Source: CAYNFR01 sp964396595
GTDB lineage: Bacteria; Bacteroidota; Bacteroidia; Chitinophagales; Saprospiraceae
Assembly: GCA_964396595.1 (NCBI GenBank)
Contig: CAYNFR010000008.1
Span: 32,199 to 96,198 of the forward strand
Direction: 5' to 3'
Length of the DNA stretch: 64,000 nt
Position numbers and translations under genes: made by a program. Numbering within the stretch: the first letter of the stretch is position 1; the number at the start of each line of letters is the position of its first letter. Positions 17,126 to 26,824 of the stretch are shown piece by piece. The notes under the pieces were generated by a model. The model did not search any database and had not been told where the DNA came from. It saw only the letters and a program-made list of their open reading frames with translations.

Positions 17126-20100
17126 ATGGCCATGCACTATTTTAAAAGGGGTATAACAACCAGCGTTATTTCTGTCGTATTGATGCTATTTATTAGCAGT
17201 ACCGTTTCTGCACAGATTGAGGCGATAGGAACATGTGATGGAGTGGACACGAGCTATCGATATGCCATATCCATTACGAATCTTGATGCTAGTACGCCCT
17301 ACACCATTACAAGCAATGGCAATGCAGTTATCACCAATACGACTGTGGGAGCAACTTACACTATCTCTGGACTAATTTATGCTGATGGAACAGAATCTGT
17401 AGAAGTTAAAGTTATAGCTAATCCGAGTACGACTCAGGACACGTTGACTTTTACTGTTCATGAAGTTCTGTGTGTAGATGCTAACAAGGATGGTACAATG
17501 GATTTTAATAAAGCTACCTGTGATTACACTGTGCCGGTACCCAACAGCGGAACAATTGTGTCAACAGTTGCACCCTATAGTGGTAATTCTGTGTACTTAT
17601 ATATATTAGCAGATTCAGCGGGTGTGGTACATAACCCCATAGCGCATAATTATTCTGGTCATTTTACGAATCTTGCCGATGGAATGTATCGCGTCAGTGC
17701 ATATCATTTTTTAAGCACAGCTGAAGCAGCTGGATTTATAGCTGACTTGACACCTGGATCAAGTGATCTAGATGATTTCGGTAGCTCTAGTACTCCGGTA
17801 TGTTATAATTTTTGCGGTAGTGCAACATACACGGTTGACTGTGGATGTATTGTTAATATAGATACGCATCCTATTGATGAAGAGGTTTGCGAAGACGATC
17901 CTGTAATTTTTGAAGTGGCTGCATCTATTACGCCACCAATACCTCCTAGTGGTGTATTATTATATCAATGGCAAATAAAGTCGGGGGCCGGAGCATTTGG
18001 CAATGTTTCAGGTGCAACCGACTCTATATATCAGATAGCGTCAGCTGCTGTGTCTATGGACAATGATAGCTTCAGAGTTATTGTGACGCTAGATGTATCA
18101 GGAGTTGCGATATGTCGCGATACTTCATCTGCTGTGGCTCTCAAGGTCAACGGCAAGCCGGTATTTGATGATACCGTAACTGCTACCGTGTGTAGTGATG
18201 ACGAAATCGGAATTGTTTTAGCTGTAACCGGTGCTTCGGTAGCTGCGGATAGTTTCAGAATTGTAAGTATAGATAGCAATGGACTAGTATCTTCCGCTGG
18301 CTCACCTACAACTGGCGTTACAGCTGATGTGAATTTCATCTCGGGTCATGCCTGGACAAATACCACTGGTGCGCCGGTCGATGTCAGTTATTCTATATCG
18401 CCGATCAGCGCGAGTGGGTGTATCGGAGACACTGTTCAGATAATGGTTACCATTACGCCTGCTCCCTCTTATGCCGGTCCGGATATCGTGACCGTGTGTA
18501 GCGGTGAATCTATAGGTGTTACTATACCAACGCTTGACGATAATAGTCTCGCAATGGATAGCTTTGTTATAAGCTCGTTTGTAAGTTCTAACCTAAGTGG
18601 CACAGCAACTGCAGGAGGCACTACAAACACAAGCTTCCTCGCGAACGACGAGTTTGTGAATATAAGTGGTGCTCCTGATAGCGTCAAATTTACAGTCACA
18701 CCATATTCAGGTGGTTGTGTAGGTGAATCATTCGAAATTATTGTTATCGTTAATCCTGAGCCTCTATTTACCACAGATTTGAGCACTACTGTTTGTAGCG
18801 ATACAGAGATAGCTGTTAATTTGCCGACGGTGGATGATAACTCACTGGCGATAGACAGTTTTACGATAACCGCTATTGTTGGGGATAGCTTGTCTGGCAT
18901 GGCTTCTACAGGAAATGGTTTAACTGCAGTGACGTATATAGCTTCAGATGTCTTCACGAATACATCTACTGTATTGGATAGCGTAATTTATACCGTAACG
19001 CCATATAGTGGATCATGTATTGGTGAGTCATTCACTATTGTAGTGAAGATTGCTCCGGAACCTGTTGCTTATGATCCTGAGCCGATGGTATGTAGCGATG
19101 AAGCATTATCAATTACACTTCAAGACCTTATCACCAATGGGCTGAGTAATGTTGCATTTACTTGGTACGCAACAGCTACAGACAGCGTATCGGGTGAAAC
19201 CACCACGAGTTCTACGGCATCAAGTATAACGGATGTACTGACGAATGTTACAGGTAGTGATCAGGTGGTCGTGTATACCGTCATACCGACGAGTGCCGCA
19301 GGTGATGGTTCGTGCGTGGGTGATACATTCTATATTACGGTAACTGTCCAAAGCGAACCTGTGGGTCAAGACAGCGACGTAGAGGTATGTAGTGGAGAGG
19401 CGCTTGACATAGATCTTGAAGCAAGTATTACAAACGGGGTATCGCTTAAAGGATTCTTATATACAGTAAGTTCATCAGATGCAGGAGCAGTAGCAGCTGG
19501 TGCGGCAAGAACAGATACAACCCTTTCTAACATCACAGATACCTATACAAACACGTCAAGCTCGGTAGTGACTATTACATATACCGTGACACCAGTGAGC
19601 ACAAGTGGTTGTGTAGGGGATGCCTTTGAGGTAGAAGTAGAGGTGCGTCCTGAACCGATTTTAGCGTCACTTGATACTGATGTATGCAGCAATACAGCTT
19701 CAGGTGTAGTATTGGCAGTGGCATCAGGATCAGTTGCAGCAGACAGTTATAATATTGTAAACATTAATAATAATGGTTTGACAGCTACTGCCGGCTCACC
19801 ATCGAGCGGTACAACAACAGATGTCAATGAAATAGCTGATGATGCATGGGAGAATAAAACCTCGGCTTCGGTGGATGTCGTCTATTCGATTATCCCTGTA
19901 AGTGAGGCAGGATGCGTAGGGGATACATTTTATGTCACATTGACAATCGATCCGGAGGCGGTGGTAGAAGCTGGTTCTTCTATCACAATCTGTTCTAATG
20001 GATCTGTAGAATTGTCAAGCTTAAGTGCGACCATTACTGGAGGAGCATCAGATGGAACATGGAGCTCGACTTCCGGAACATTTGATAATGCCCAGTTCTC

Positions 20101-20266
20101 AACTGCAATGACCTTTACACCGAGCACAGCACAGATAGATGCAGGATTTGCCATCTTGACCTTGACATCGGATGATCCTACCGGAGAATGTGGTCCGGAA
20201 TCGGATACGGTAACAATTTACATCAATGATGTAAGATGTAGCCAGTTCCCTTGGAACGGAAACTAA
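17126..20266 (+). CDS. Exported repeat protein with seven ~100-residue PKD-like modules
   Basis: 1046 aa. A signal peptide ends near residue 30 (S-T-V-S-A-Q). Residues about 30-240 are a unique region and about 245-345 are Ig-like. Seven modules follow, each opening with V/I-C-S-(D/G/N) at about residues 354, 457, 555, 655, 754, 852 and 954. They carry internal motifs such as D-N-S-L-A-(M/I)-D-S-F and close with a G-C-V-G-D/E-x-F strand. This matches the PKD-like repeats common in Saprospiria surface proteins. The protein stops at C-S-Q-F-P-W-N-G-N with no recognisable T9SS sorting domain of type A or B, which is odd for the class. It is followed after 107 bp by the 1476-aa exported protein, with a hairpin between them. 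Confidence 0.75.
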   Translation: MAMHYFKRGITTSVISVVLMLFISSTVSAQIEAIGTCDGVDTSYRYAISITNLDASTPYTITSNGNAVITNTTVGATYTISGLIYADGTESVEVKVIANPSTTQDTLTFTVHEVLCVDANKDGTMDFNKATCDYTVPVPNSGTIVSTVAPYSGNSVYLYILADSAGVVHNPIAHNYSGHFTNLADGMYRVSAYHFLSTAEAAGFIADLTPGSSDLDDFGSSSTPVCYNFCGSATYTVDCGCIVNIDTHPIDEEVCEDDPVIFEVAASITPPIPPSGVLLYQWQIKSGAGAFGNVSGATDSIYQIASAAVSMDNDSFRVIVTLDVSGVAICRDTSSAVALKVNGKPVFDDTVTATVCSDDEIGIVLAVTGASVAADSFRIVSIDSNGLVSSAGSPTTGVTADVNFISGHAWTNTTGAPVDVSYSISPISASGCIGDTVQIMVTITPAPSYAGPDIVTVCSGESIGVTIPTLDDNSLAMDSFVISSFVSSNLSGTATAGGTTNTSFLANDEFVNISGAPDSVKFTVTPYSGGCVGESFEIIVIVNPEPLFTTDLSTTVCSDTEIAVNLPTVDDNSLAIDSFTITAIVGDSLSGMASTGNGLTAVTYIASDVFTNTSTVLDSVIYTVTPYSGSCIGESFTIVVKIAPEPVAYDPEPMVCSDEALSITLQDLITNGLSNVAFTWYATATDSVSGETTTSSTASSITDVLTNVTGSDQVVVYTVIPTSAAGDGSCVGDTFYITVTVQSEPVGQDSDVEVCSGEALDIDLEASITNGVSLKGFLYTVSSSDAGAVAAGAARTDTTLSNITDTYTNTSSSVVTITYTVTPVSTSGCVGDAFEVEVEVRPEPILASLDTDVCSNTASGVVLAVASGSVAADSYNIVNINNNGLTATAGSPSSGTTTDVNEIADDAWENKTSASVDVVYSIIPVSEAGCVGDTFYVTLTIDPEAVVEAGSSITICSNGSVELSSLSATITGGASDGTWSSTSGTFDNAQFSTAMTFTPSTAQIDAGFAILTLTSDDPTGECGPESDTVTIYINDVRCSQFPWNGN

Positions 20267-20310
20267 TAGATATCTAGCGTCGATATGACGTAAAGAAATA
20301 AATGCGACGA

Positions 20311-20340
20311 GGCCTATCTGCCCTTATGGGTGGATAGGCC
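20311..20340 (+). terminator. Strong hairpin between the two giant exported-protein genes
   Basis: A 13-bp stem (20311-20323 with 20328-20340, two G-U pairs) has a TTAT loop. No T-run follows (next bases are AAAGTC), so it may be an imperfect terminator, an mRNA-stabilising hairpin or an attenuator 33 bp before the next ATG. Confidence 0.45.
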
Positions 20341-20373
20341 AAAGTCTCAAGATAACTACAAGAAAACTACACT

Positions 20374-23300
20374 ATGAGGACATCCTATGTCCCTATGACA
20401 TTATTCTATTGGGTGATGATCATGCTCGGTCTGTCATTCAATTATGTGCTGTTGGCAAGTGAATCTGCACTTCACCATGTGTCCTATTCAATCATATCTT
20501 CTTGCCAAGATGAGTCAAATAAAAGGGCTGCTCGGGAGAACGAGTATTTTATGACTATAGAGATCAATTCTCTAGTGGCGGATTACGAGGATTTTCAGAT
20601 TTATTGGGATGGTCGTGTTATAGGGCAATTTCATGTGGATGGAGTTAGTCTGCCATTTAAAAGATCGATGGGTCCTTTTGAATATACATCTGTCGGGGGT
20701 GGATATTCTGAGTTTATTATTCAGTCTTTGAACATGGGTGCGAGTGATACCATGTATATCAGAGAAGTGGCCTGTGGGCTTGTCACCAATAATGGTCTAA
20801 ATCGCGCAGGATATACTTGTAATAGAGGTAATATAAGTGTAATGGCTCAGACCGCACCTGAAGAGGTAATCGGCCCGATGATTCCGGAAAAGACATATGT
20901 GTTCATATTGATGCGTGGCGGTCTTGTAGTGGCTAAGAATTTCAGTGGGCGTTTTGATGGGGTGGATGATCTCCAAGATTACGAGATTCATGCGTTTGCA
21001 AGTTCGTTTGAGACTTCGGCAGCGTTTCTGAGTAGCATTATAGTTGGAGAAGCTTTGGATCAGCGGAACTTGGATGTCTGTTATGGTTTATGTGGTATTT
21101 ACCGTGTAAAAACAGATTGTTCGTCATTTGCATTAGCATTGGAGAAGCTTGTTAATGGATCATTCGTTGTACGACTGGGAGATACTATTCGCTTTGACAT
21201 CATCGTGCGCAACATTGGATCTATTCCCGGTTATGATATTGTCGTACAGGATACCCCACCTTCCGAATTAACTTTTCTTTCTTCTATCAGTCCGATGTGG
21301 AATCAGGATTACAGTAGCGTAGCTATTCCTGAATTATTACCGGGAAGTGCTATCGTTCTACCTATGTTCTTTAAAGTTACAGGCCAAAATGAAACGGGCA
21401 TTGTCGTTAACGCCGCTCAGTTAGAATTTGCGACGGATATTAAGGGTAAATCTGACCCTGCTTTTAACAGCGCCAATCCATTGGTTAATGGGGGAATATT
21501 TGAGGCGGATCGCGATAGTGCGCAGATATTGATTCTTGACAGCTGGTGTAGGGTTAATTTCAATTTTTACATCAGCAGAAACACATTATGTGCCGGAGGC
21601 AGTGTCTCTGTTACACCGATGATTAACAATGCAAGTCCACCTTTGGAATATTACTGGCGATTTAATAATCAATTTATATCGTCAGACTCTTTTTTATTTA
21701 TAGCCAATCCACAGAGCAAGCATTTTGGTTCATATTCGTTGACTATTGTTGATTCAATTGGTTGTTCTGCTACTCGCCAGTTTAATATTGAGCCTATTAA
21801 CAATGCAGACATTATCGCTTGTTATAGTGATGTGACGATAGGTATTGACGAATCTTGTCGTATAGATATCACACCTGATATGATTACGCGTGCATATTTC
21901 AGTGGTCGAGAGGACTATCTTGTAGAAACGCGCTCTCCCTCCGGAGAGTTGATAGATCCTACTAAGTTGGCGTCATATGGTGAACTTGAGTATATCGAAG
22001 CGAGATTGGTCAATCCATGTAATAAGGCCATTAAATGCTGGACGAGGGTGAAGCTCGTGTATGACAATCTCCCTATTTATAATCATTACACGGATAGCTT
22101 ATTTACTAATTGTAATTATGATCTCTCTGCTGATGCGACGAGTATTCTTGATCAATTCAACCGCGAAAATTTTGATACAATATTGAGCGCTGCTGAATAT
22201 GAATTAAAGCTCAATCAGCAATCATGTATTCGGTCCTGGGACGTCGTTACACGAGATGTGTTTCTACGGGATACAGATATGTGTCGAGATAATGTAGTCG
22301 GCAGGATTTATTCTGTAGAGCAGCGTAACGGTCTGATGCCGATTGATACTGTTTTACTGAGAATCGGGTCAATTGGTACACAGGATTTAATGTTTCCGTC
22401 AGATGTAGAAAATGCTTTTTGTAATGGGGATATCAGCCCGACAGCGTTGAGCTCATTTCCTTTACTCCTATATCGTGGTGATACGATTTCATTAATGGAT
22501 AAGCGTTTCAGTGGGGATGGAGACTATTATTGTTCTATGGGTATCAAGTACTCTGACCAATATTATACTTCTCAATGTCTCAGTGGCACAGCTAAGGTAG
22601 TGAGGAGTTGGACGGCACTAGATTGGTGTACGAATCAAGTGAAGCATGCCATACAATATATATATACACGTGATATGATGCCTCCTTTAACGGTGATAAA
22701 TGCAGACACTATAAGGATCCAAGCATCTAATGATAATTGTAGAGGGACTATAGATGTAAGAGAATTCATAGAAGCGACTGATGATTGTGATCCTTCACCA
22801 CGTATCGAGATACTTAGCGCCATGCCTGTTGCAGGAAGTACTGTATTTGATTTAGAAATAGGATATCATTCATTGACAATTAAGGCGATAGATCAATGTG
22901 GTAATTATGTTCTTGATACGATCATGGTACATGTTATTGACGATAAACCACCTGTTGGTATACTCAAGGAAATCCTCACGGTCACCGTATCTTCTTCTGA
23001 TGTATTTCCGATTTTGATTCCGATTGAAGTATTTGACTCCGGCAGCCATGATGGAGAATGCGGATCGGTTGAATTAAGTATTGTAAGGAAGTATGAATAT
23101 GGCCAATTGTTGCCATTAGGGAGGTCATTGGCTGATGTATTCCTGACGTGTATCGAGCCGCTAACTCTTGATATAAATGGTGACAATCTATTGACGATTG
23201 ATGAGCTGTTTCAACCTTATTTATCGATATGCTGTAGAGATATTGGCCATATTATTCCTGTTATCATAAGAATACAGGATGTCCAAGGTAATCTCACGGA

Positions 23301-24804
23301 ACTAGAAGCAAAATTGGAGGTCACGACTAAAGAACAAATTGTTTCTTGTGATGATGGAAATCCATGCACCGTAAATGATGTAATGGTTGGTAATTGTCCT
23401 TGTGCAGGGCAGTACGTCTATGAAGATCTCGATGCGGATGGAATCGAGGATTGTGGACAAGAGACGATGGAGGTCTGTCTAGCTGGAGTGACAATAGAAG
23501 TGAAAGCAGCTGAGCTTAATGACTACATCATGCAAGGTGGTACTCTCGGAAAATGTGTAACATTGGAAGAGATGGCTATGGTCGGAGGAGAGATTTACAC
23601 GCTTGCCGGAGCAATGTTACCCAATGTAACTGTTACAGAGAAACGAGTAGGGGTGCAAGTAACCAATCAAGATGGCAAATATGCATTCGAAGAGTTGCCG
23701 ATGTACCTGCGTTATGAACTTACTCCGAGGAAGGATGATTATCCACTTAATGGTGTAACGGCACTCGATCTGGTTATTATCCAAAACCATATACTGGGCA
23801 TTGAATTAATAACTGACCCATATATACTCATCGCAGCTGATGTTAATGCAGATGGCAAAATTTCAATACTAGATATATTAGAGCTGAGACGGATGTTGCT
23901 GGGTTTGCAAACAGGATTTTCCGCTAATAATAGCTGGCGCTTTGTACTAGAGGATTTTGACTTTGATGATATCCGCAATCCATTCACTTGGTACGAAACG
24001 AGCGTGATTTCTTCTCTTGAGAGAGATCATTACAATGAAAATTGGATCGCTATCAAGATAGGCGATGTATCGGGCAATGCATCTGCCAGTTCTTTGGAAG
24101 CTAGCGGTCGAAAAAGCAGTCGAGCCAAATTAATGACTACAGACCGAGCCTATAGAAATGGAGAGGTTTTTACATTCAATTTAAGTATTCCGGAGATAAA
24201 GCCTGTACTCGGTGCACAATACCGGATCAGTTGTAAGGATATGGAAATATTGACAATTGAGAGTAGCACGGTAAGTTTAAATAAGGGCGAGTATCATTTC
24301 AGTAACCAATATGATGGAGCTGCTATTTCATTGGTGTGGTATGATGAAAAATTGCAGACAACAGAACCTATTGAAGTTACTGTCAGGGCAAAAGCAAAAC
24401 GGAATCTAAATTTAGCTGAAGCACTAAAGTTGGATGTTAAGTACAATTCTGTTGTTTATGACGTACGACGAAATCAGTATGCACTAGAGCTTGGTTTTAA
24501 AAGTAGTCAAATTGATATTTCTGAAGCAGCGCTTAAACTTTTCCAGAACCAACCAAATCCATTTAATGGGTACACACTAATCCAGTTCGAAGTACCGGAA
24601 GAGGGTGAAGTCGAATTGAGCATAGTCGATGCTATAGGTAGAAGGGTGTATTATGAGAAAGCTATATATGGCAAAGGCTTGAATGCTGTCAATATTAGCA
24701 GAAGTAATCTAGGTAATGTGACGGGGATGCTTTATTACACCGTCAAATACAAGAATACAATATTGACCAAATCAATGGTTAACAGCTATGATAGTAATAG
24801 GTAG
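20374..24804 (+). CDS. Large T9SS-secreted protein with DUF11, HYR-like, dockerin-like and sorting domains
   Basis: 1476 aa. A hydrophobic N-terminal signal covers residues about 8-28. The DUF11 domain lies at about 255-350 (L-G-D-T-I-R-F-D-I-I-V-R-N-I-G) with an Ig/PKD-like domain after it. HYR-like Cys-rich repeats occupy about 480-985. C-x-D-G-N-P-C-T-V-N-D near 990 and D-L-D-A-D-G-I-E-D-C are Saprospiria-type linkers. A Cna-B/carboxypeptidase-regulatory segment (G-K-Y-A-F-E) leads to a dockerin-like calcium loop D-V-N-A-D-G-K-I-S near 1155, then W-R-F-V, I-G-D-V-S-G-N, a cohesin-like domain and a type A T9SS sorting domain from L-F-Q-N-Q-P-N-P-F near 1388. It is a predicted surface or released protein of unknown ligand; the C-terminal third matches the 7723-11811 protein in order and motifs. 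Confidence 0.85.
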   Translation: MRTSYVPMTLFYWVMIMLGLSFNYVLLASESALHHVSYSIISSCQDESNKRAARENEYFMTIEINSLVADYEDFQIYWDGRVIGQFHVDGVSLPFKRSMGPFEYTSVGGGYSEFIIQSLNMGASDTMYIREVACGLVTNNGLNRAGYTCNRGNISVMAQTAPEEVIGPMIPEKTYVFILMRGGLVVAKNFSGRFDGVDDLQDYEIHAFASSFETSAAFLSSIIVGEALDQRNLDVCYGLCGIYRVKTDCSSFALALEKLVNGSFVVRLGDTIRFDIIVRNIGSIPGYDIVVQDTPPSELTFLSSISPMWNQDYSSVAIPELLPGSAIVLPMFFKVTGQNETGIVVNAAQLEFATDIKGKSDPAFNSANPLVNGGIFEADRDSAQILILDSWCRVNFNFYISRNTLCAGGSVSVTPMINNASPPLEYYWRFNNQFISSDSFLFIANPQSKHFGSYSLTIVDSIGCSATRQFNIEPINNADIIACYSDVTIGIDESCRIDITPDMITRAYFSGREDYLVETRSPSGELIDPTKLASYGELEYIEARLVNPCNKAIKCWTRVKLVYDNLPIYNHYTDSLFTNCNYDLSADATSILDQFNRENFDTILSAAEYELKLNQQSCIRSWDVVTRDVFLRDTDMCRDNVVGRIYSVEQRNGLMPIDTVLLRIGSIGTQDLMFPSDVENAFCNGDISPTALSSFPLLLYRGDTISLMDKRFSGDGDYYCSMGIKYSDQYYTSQCLSGTAKVVRSWTALDWCTNQVKHAIQYIYTRDMMPPLTVINADTIRIQASNDNCRGTIDVREFIEATDDCDPSPRIEILSAMPVAGSTVFDLEIGYHSLTIKAIDQCGNYVLDTIMVHVIDDKPPVGILKEILTVTVSSSDVFPILIPIEVFDSGSHDGECGSVELSIVRKYEYGQLLPLGRSLADVFLTCIEPLTLDINGDNLLTIDELFQPYLSICCRDIGHIIPVIIRIQDVQGNLTELEAKLEVTTKEQIVSCDDGNPCTVNDVMVGNCPCAGQYVYEDLDADGIEDCGQETMEVCLAGVTIEVKAAELNDYIMQGGTLGKCVTLEEMAMVGGEIYTLAGAMLPNVTVTEKRVGVQVTNQDGKYAFEELPMYLRYELTPRKDDYPLNGVTALDLVIIQNHILGIELITDPYILIAADVNADGKISILDILELRRMLLGLQTGFSANNSWRFVLEDFDFDDIRNPFTWYETSVISSLERDHYNENWIAIKIGDVSGNASASSLEASGRKSSRAKLMTTDRAYRNGEVFTFNLSIPEIKPVLGAQYRISCKDMEILTIESSTVSLNKGEYHFSNQYDGAAISLVWYDEKLQTTEPIEVTVRAKAKRNLNLAEALKLDVKYNSVVYDVRRNQYALELGFKSSQIDISEAALKLFQNQPNPFNGYTLIQFEVPEEGEVELSIVDAIGRRVYYEKAIYGKGLNAVNISRSNLGNVTGMLYYTVKYKNTILTKSMVNSYDSNR

Positions 24805-24906
24805 TCGCTTTAGTCTATAGGGGAGCCCAACTTTATTTTTTCATCTGAAAGGAAATATTGTAAAAATATTCGTACCTTTTCATTTTAACTTGTATGAATA
24901 TTTTGC

Positions 24907-25431
24907 ATGGACAATGTAGGTATAAGGCCAAGATTCAGAATTGAAGTCTCGGAGTCTCAAGAAGTTATTTTGGCGAGAATCCGCTCCCTTTTAAAAAGAG
25001 CGGAATACAATTTTTCGGCGCGATTTTCTAACGAGCAGATAATTCTTGATGTCGCTAGAGATGCTGCACACTTCTGGTCACCTCAATTAGATTTTAGAGC
25101 ATCAGTGCATGAAGACTTGCCGGGACACACCGTGGTAGCCGGATTGATAGGCCCTCGTCCGGCTGTATGGACAATGTTCATATTTTTCTATTTCTTGATC
25201 GGTGTCATAGGATTCGGAATAACAACCCATGGTGTATCTGAATGGATGCTGGGAGAATATAATCATTATGTGTGGGGGCTGCCAGTGGCTATAATGATTA
25301 TGTTAAGTTCTTATTTTGCTGGAAAACTTGGAGAGAGACTTGGACAAGATCAAATTGAGCAGTTTAAAGACTTTATAGCAGAGGTGGTTCGTCGTGATCT
25401 TAAAGAGATTGATGACAGTTTTGTCAACTAA
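24907..25431 (+). CDS. Two-helix membrane protein of unknown family
   Basis: 174 aa. There is no signal peptide. Residues 1-80 are soluble with alternating beta/alpha character (F-R-I-E-V-S ... I-R-S-L-L-K-R). Two transmembrane helices follow, about 88-112 (F-I-F-F-Y-F-L-I-G-V-I-G-F) and 124-142 (G-L-P-V-A-I-M-I-M-L). A charged amphipathic C-terminus (about 145-174) follows. I do not recognise a domain. It stands alone between the 1476-aa T9SS gene and the convergent VWA gene. A near-consensus box TACCTTTT lies about 35 bp upstream. Confidence 0.6.
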   Translation: MDNVGIRPRFRIEVSESQEVILARIRSLLKRAEYNFSARFSNEQIILDVARDAAHFWSPQLDFRASVHEDLPGHTVVAGLIGPRPAVWTMFIFFYFLIGVIGFGITTHGVSEWMLGEYNHYVWGLPVAIMIMLSSYFAGKLGERLGQDQIEQFKDFIAEVVRRDLKEIDDSFVN

Positions 25432-25490
25432 TTAGTTGATGATAAAATTTAATTTGCTTTAAGCGGGATACTATAAGATGATATGCTCTG

Positions 25491-26816
25491 TTAATTCGCT
25501 TTTTTATTCATCTCTTCGACGGCTGTTTCGAGGCCTTTTGGAGTCATAGGATACATAGGGATGATGCGTTTAAGCATGGTAGTCGTCCATGTGATATGCC
25601 AATATTTTATACTTACAGGATTGAGCCAGGCAATTTTTTTAAATTTTTCTTGTAGTCTACCCCATGCGATGATACTGCCTTCGTGTAATTCGTAAGGAGC
25701 CATGGCGGCATCACCGATGATAAACACGCGATAATTAGTATCCTTCGAGAGGATTTTTTCTAGATTGATAGCATTGGTTCGTCGTTCGTCTTCATAGAGA
25801 TATTTATAGATGGTATTATGGAAATAGTACGTTTCGAGATCTTGTTGATATCGCGTTTTCATTTTTTTAAACATAGTCTGGACTATTTTAATATAATAGT
25901 CCATAGAGTAGCCCCCATTGTCGATAAGTAGGATAATTTGGATTTTATCTTCTTGTTTTTCAGACATGACAGGTAGGAAGATGCCACCTTGTTTCAGACC
26001 TTCATCGAGCGTTAAAGGGATGTCGAGATATTCAATGTTAGTGTATTCGATTACCCCTTTGAGTGCAGCGAGTGCTGCATCAATGTTGTCATCACTTATA
26101 TTCGTGTTAATATCGACGGGGTAGTATTTAGCGCTATCGATTACTTCTCTGGCCATTTTACCTCCGCCACTTCCTTTCATTCTGATACCTCCGAGAGCTG
26201 CGCCACCATGTCCATAAGGAGATATTCCGCCGATGCCTATCCAGTGTGATCCACCATCATGTCTGAACTTCTGCTGTTCCAGGACTTTGTTCATTCTTCG
26301 TCGGAGTTCTTCTAAATCGACGAATCTATAATCTGCTGCTTTTTGGAGTAATCGTTCAGCGTTGTCATCATCCGATATGGTATTACTATCATCGGCCATA
26401 TCGGGATCATTTTTGTCGAGAATATCTTGGCCATCAAGCACATTCTTGATGTCGTAACTAGTGGTGTGCACTTCTCTCAGAAATTGGTCAACGAGATCGT
26501 CGTCTGACCACGAATGGCGTTCGTCTTGTACTTGTAAAAAATCTTCCAGCCAATCTTTGAAAGTCTCACTTCTTAACACAGCATCAGAGAGTCTTTCTCC
26601 TTGCGCGATATTGACGCCTACGAAGTATTCATAATAGGCTTTAGAATAAGGGCCTAGCATGTCGGGTGACTTGACGATGACATATTTAAAAAATTGATAA
26701 ATATCACCCAGTGTATTTACCAAATTTTTGTCCATCGCTTGACGAAGGAGCAAGAGGCTTCTTACATCAGCCGGCACTCGATGTTGTCTACATACGGATG
26801 GGAAGCCCTCAAACAT
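25491..26816 (-). CDS. VWA-domain (CoxE-like) protein paired with a MoxR ATPase
   Basis: 441 aa, no signal peptide. The N-terminal half is helical; residues 195-225 are Gly/His-rich (G-I-G-G-I-S-P-Y-G-H-G-G-A-A). The VWA domain is about 280-410, with the first strand I-I-L-L-I-D-N-G-G-Y-S-M and a later F-I-I-G-D-A-A-M-A-P. The MIDAS motif is D-x-G-x-x-S rather than the classical D-x-S-x-S, so metal coordination may be altered. MoxR-VWA pairs act as chaperone-like modules that insert cofactors or remodel protein complexes. The gene starts 8 bp after the ATPase gene in the same transcript. The target is unknown. Confidence 0.82.
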   Translation of the reverse strand: MFEGFPSVCRQHRVPADVRSLLLLRQAMDKNLVNTLGDIYQFFKYVIVKSPDMLGPYSKAYYEYFVGVNIAQGERLSDAVLRSETFKDWLEDFLQVQDERHSWSDDDLVDQFLREVHTTSYDIKNVLDGQDILDKNDPDMADDSNTISDDDNAERLLQKAADYRFVDLEELRRRMNKVLEQQKFRHDGGSHWIGIGGISPYGHGGAALGGIRMKGSGGGKMAREVIDSAKYYPVDINTNISDDNIDAALAALKGVIEYTNIEYLDIPLTLDEGLKQGGIFLPVMSEKQEDKIQIILLIDNGGYSMDYYIKIVQTMFKKMKTRYQQDLETYYFHNTIYKYLYEDERRTNAINLEKILSKDTNYRVFIIGDAAMAPYELHEGSIIAWGRLQEKFKKIAWLNPVSIKYWHITWTTTMLKRIIPMYPMTPKGLETAVEEMNKKAN

Positions 26817-26824
26817 AAAAATGT

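Noticed and set aside
18180..20100. Regular repeats that might suggest a CRISPR or tandem DNA array
   Set aside because: The periodicity of about 300 bp is protein-level (PKD-like modules) and the DNA units are diverged.
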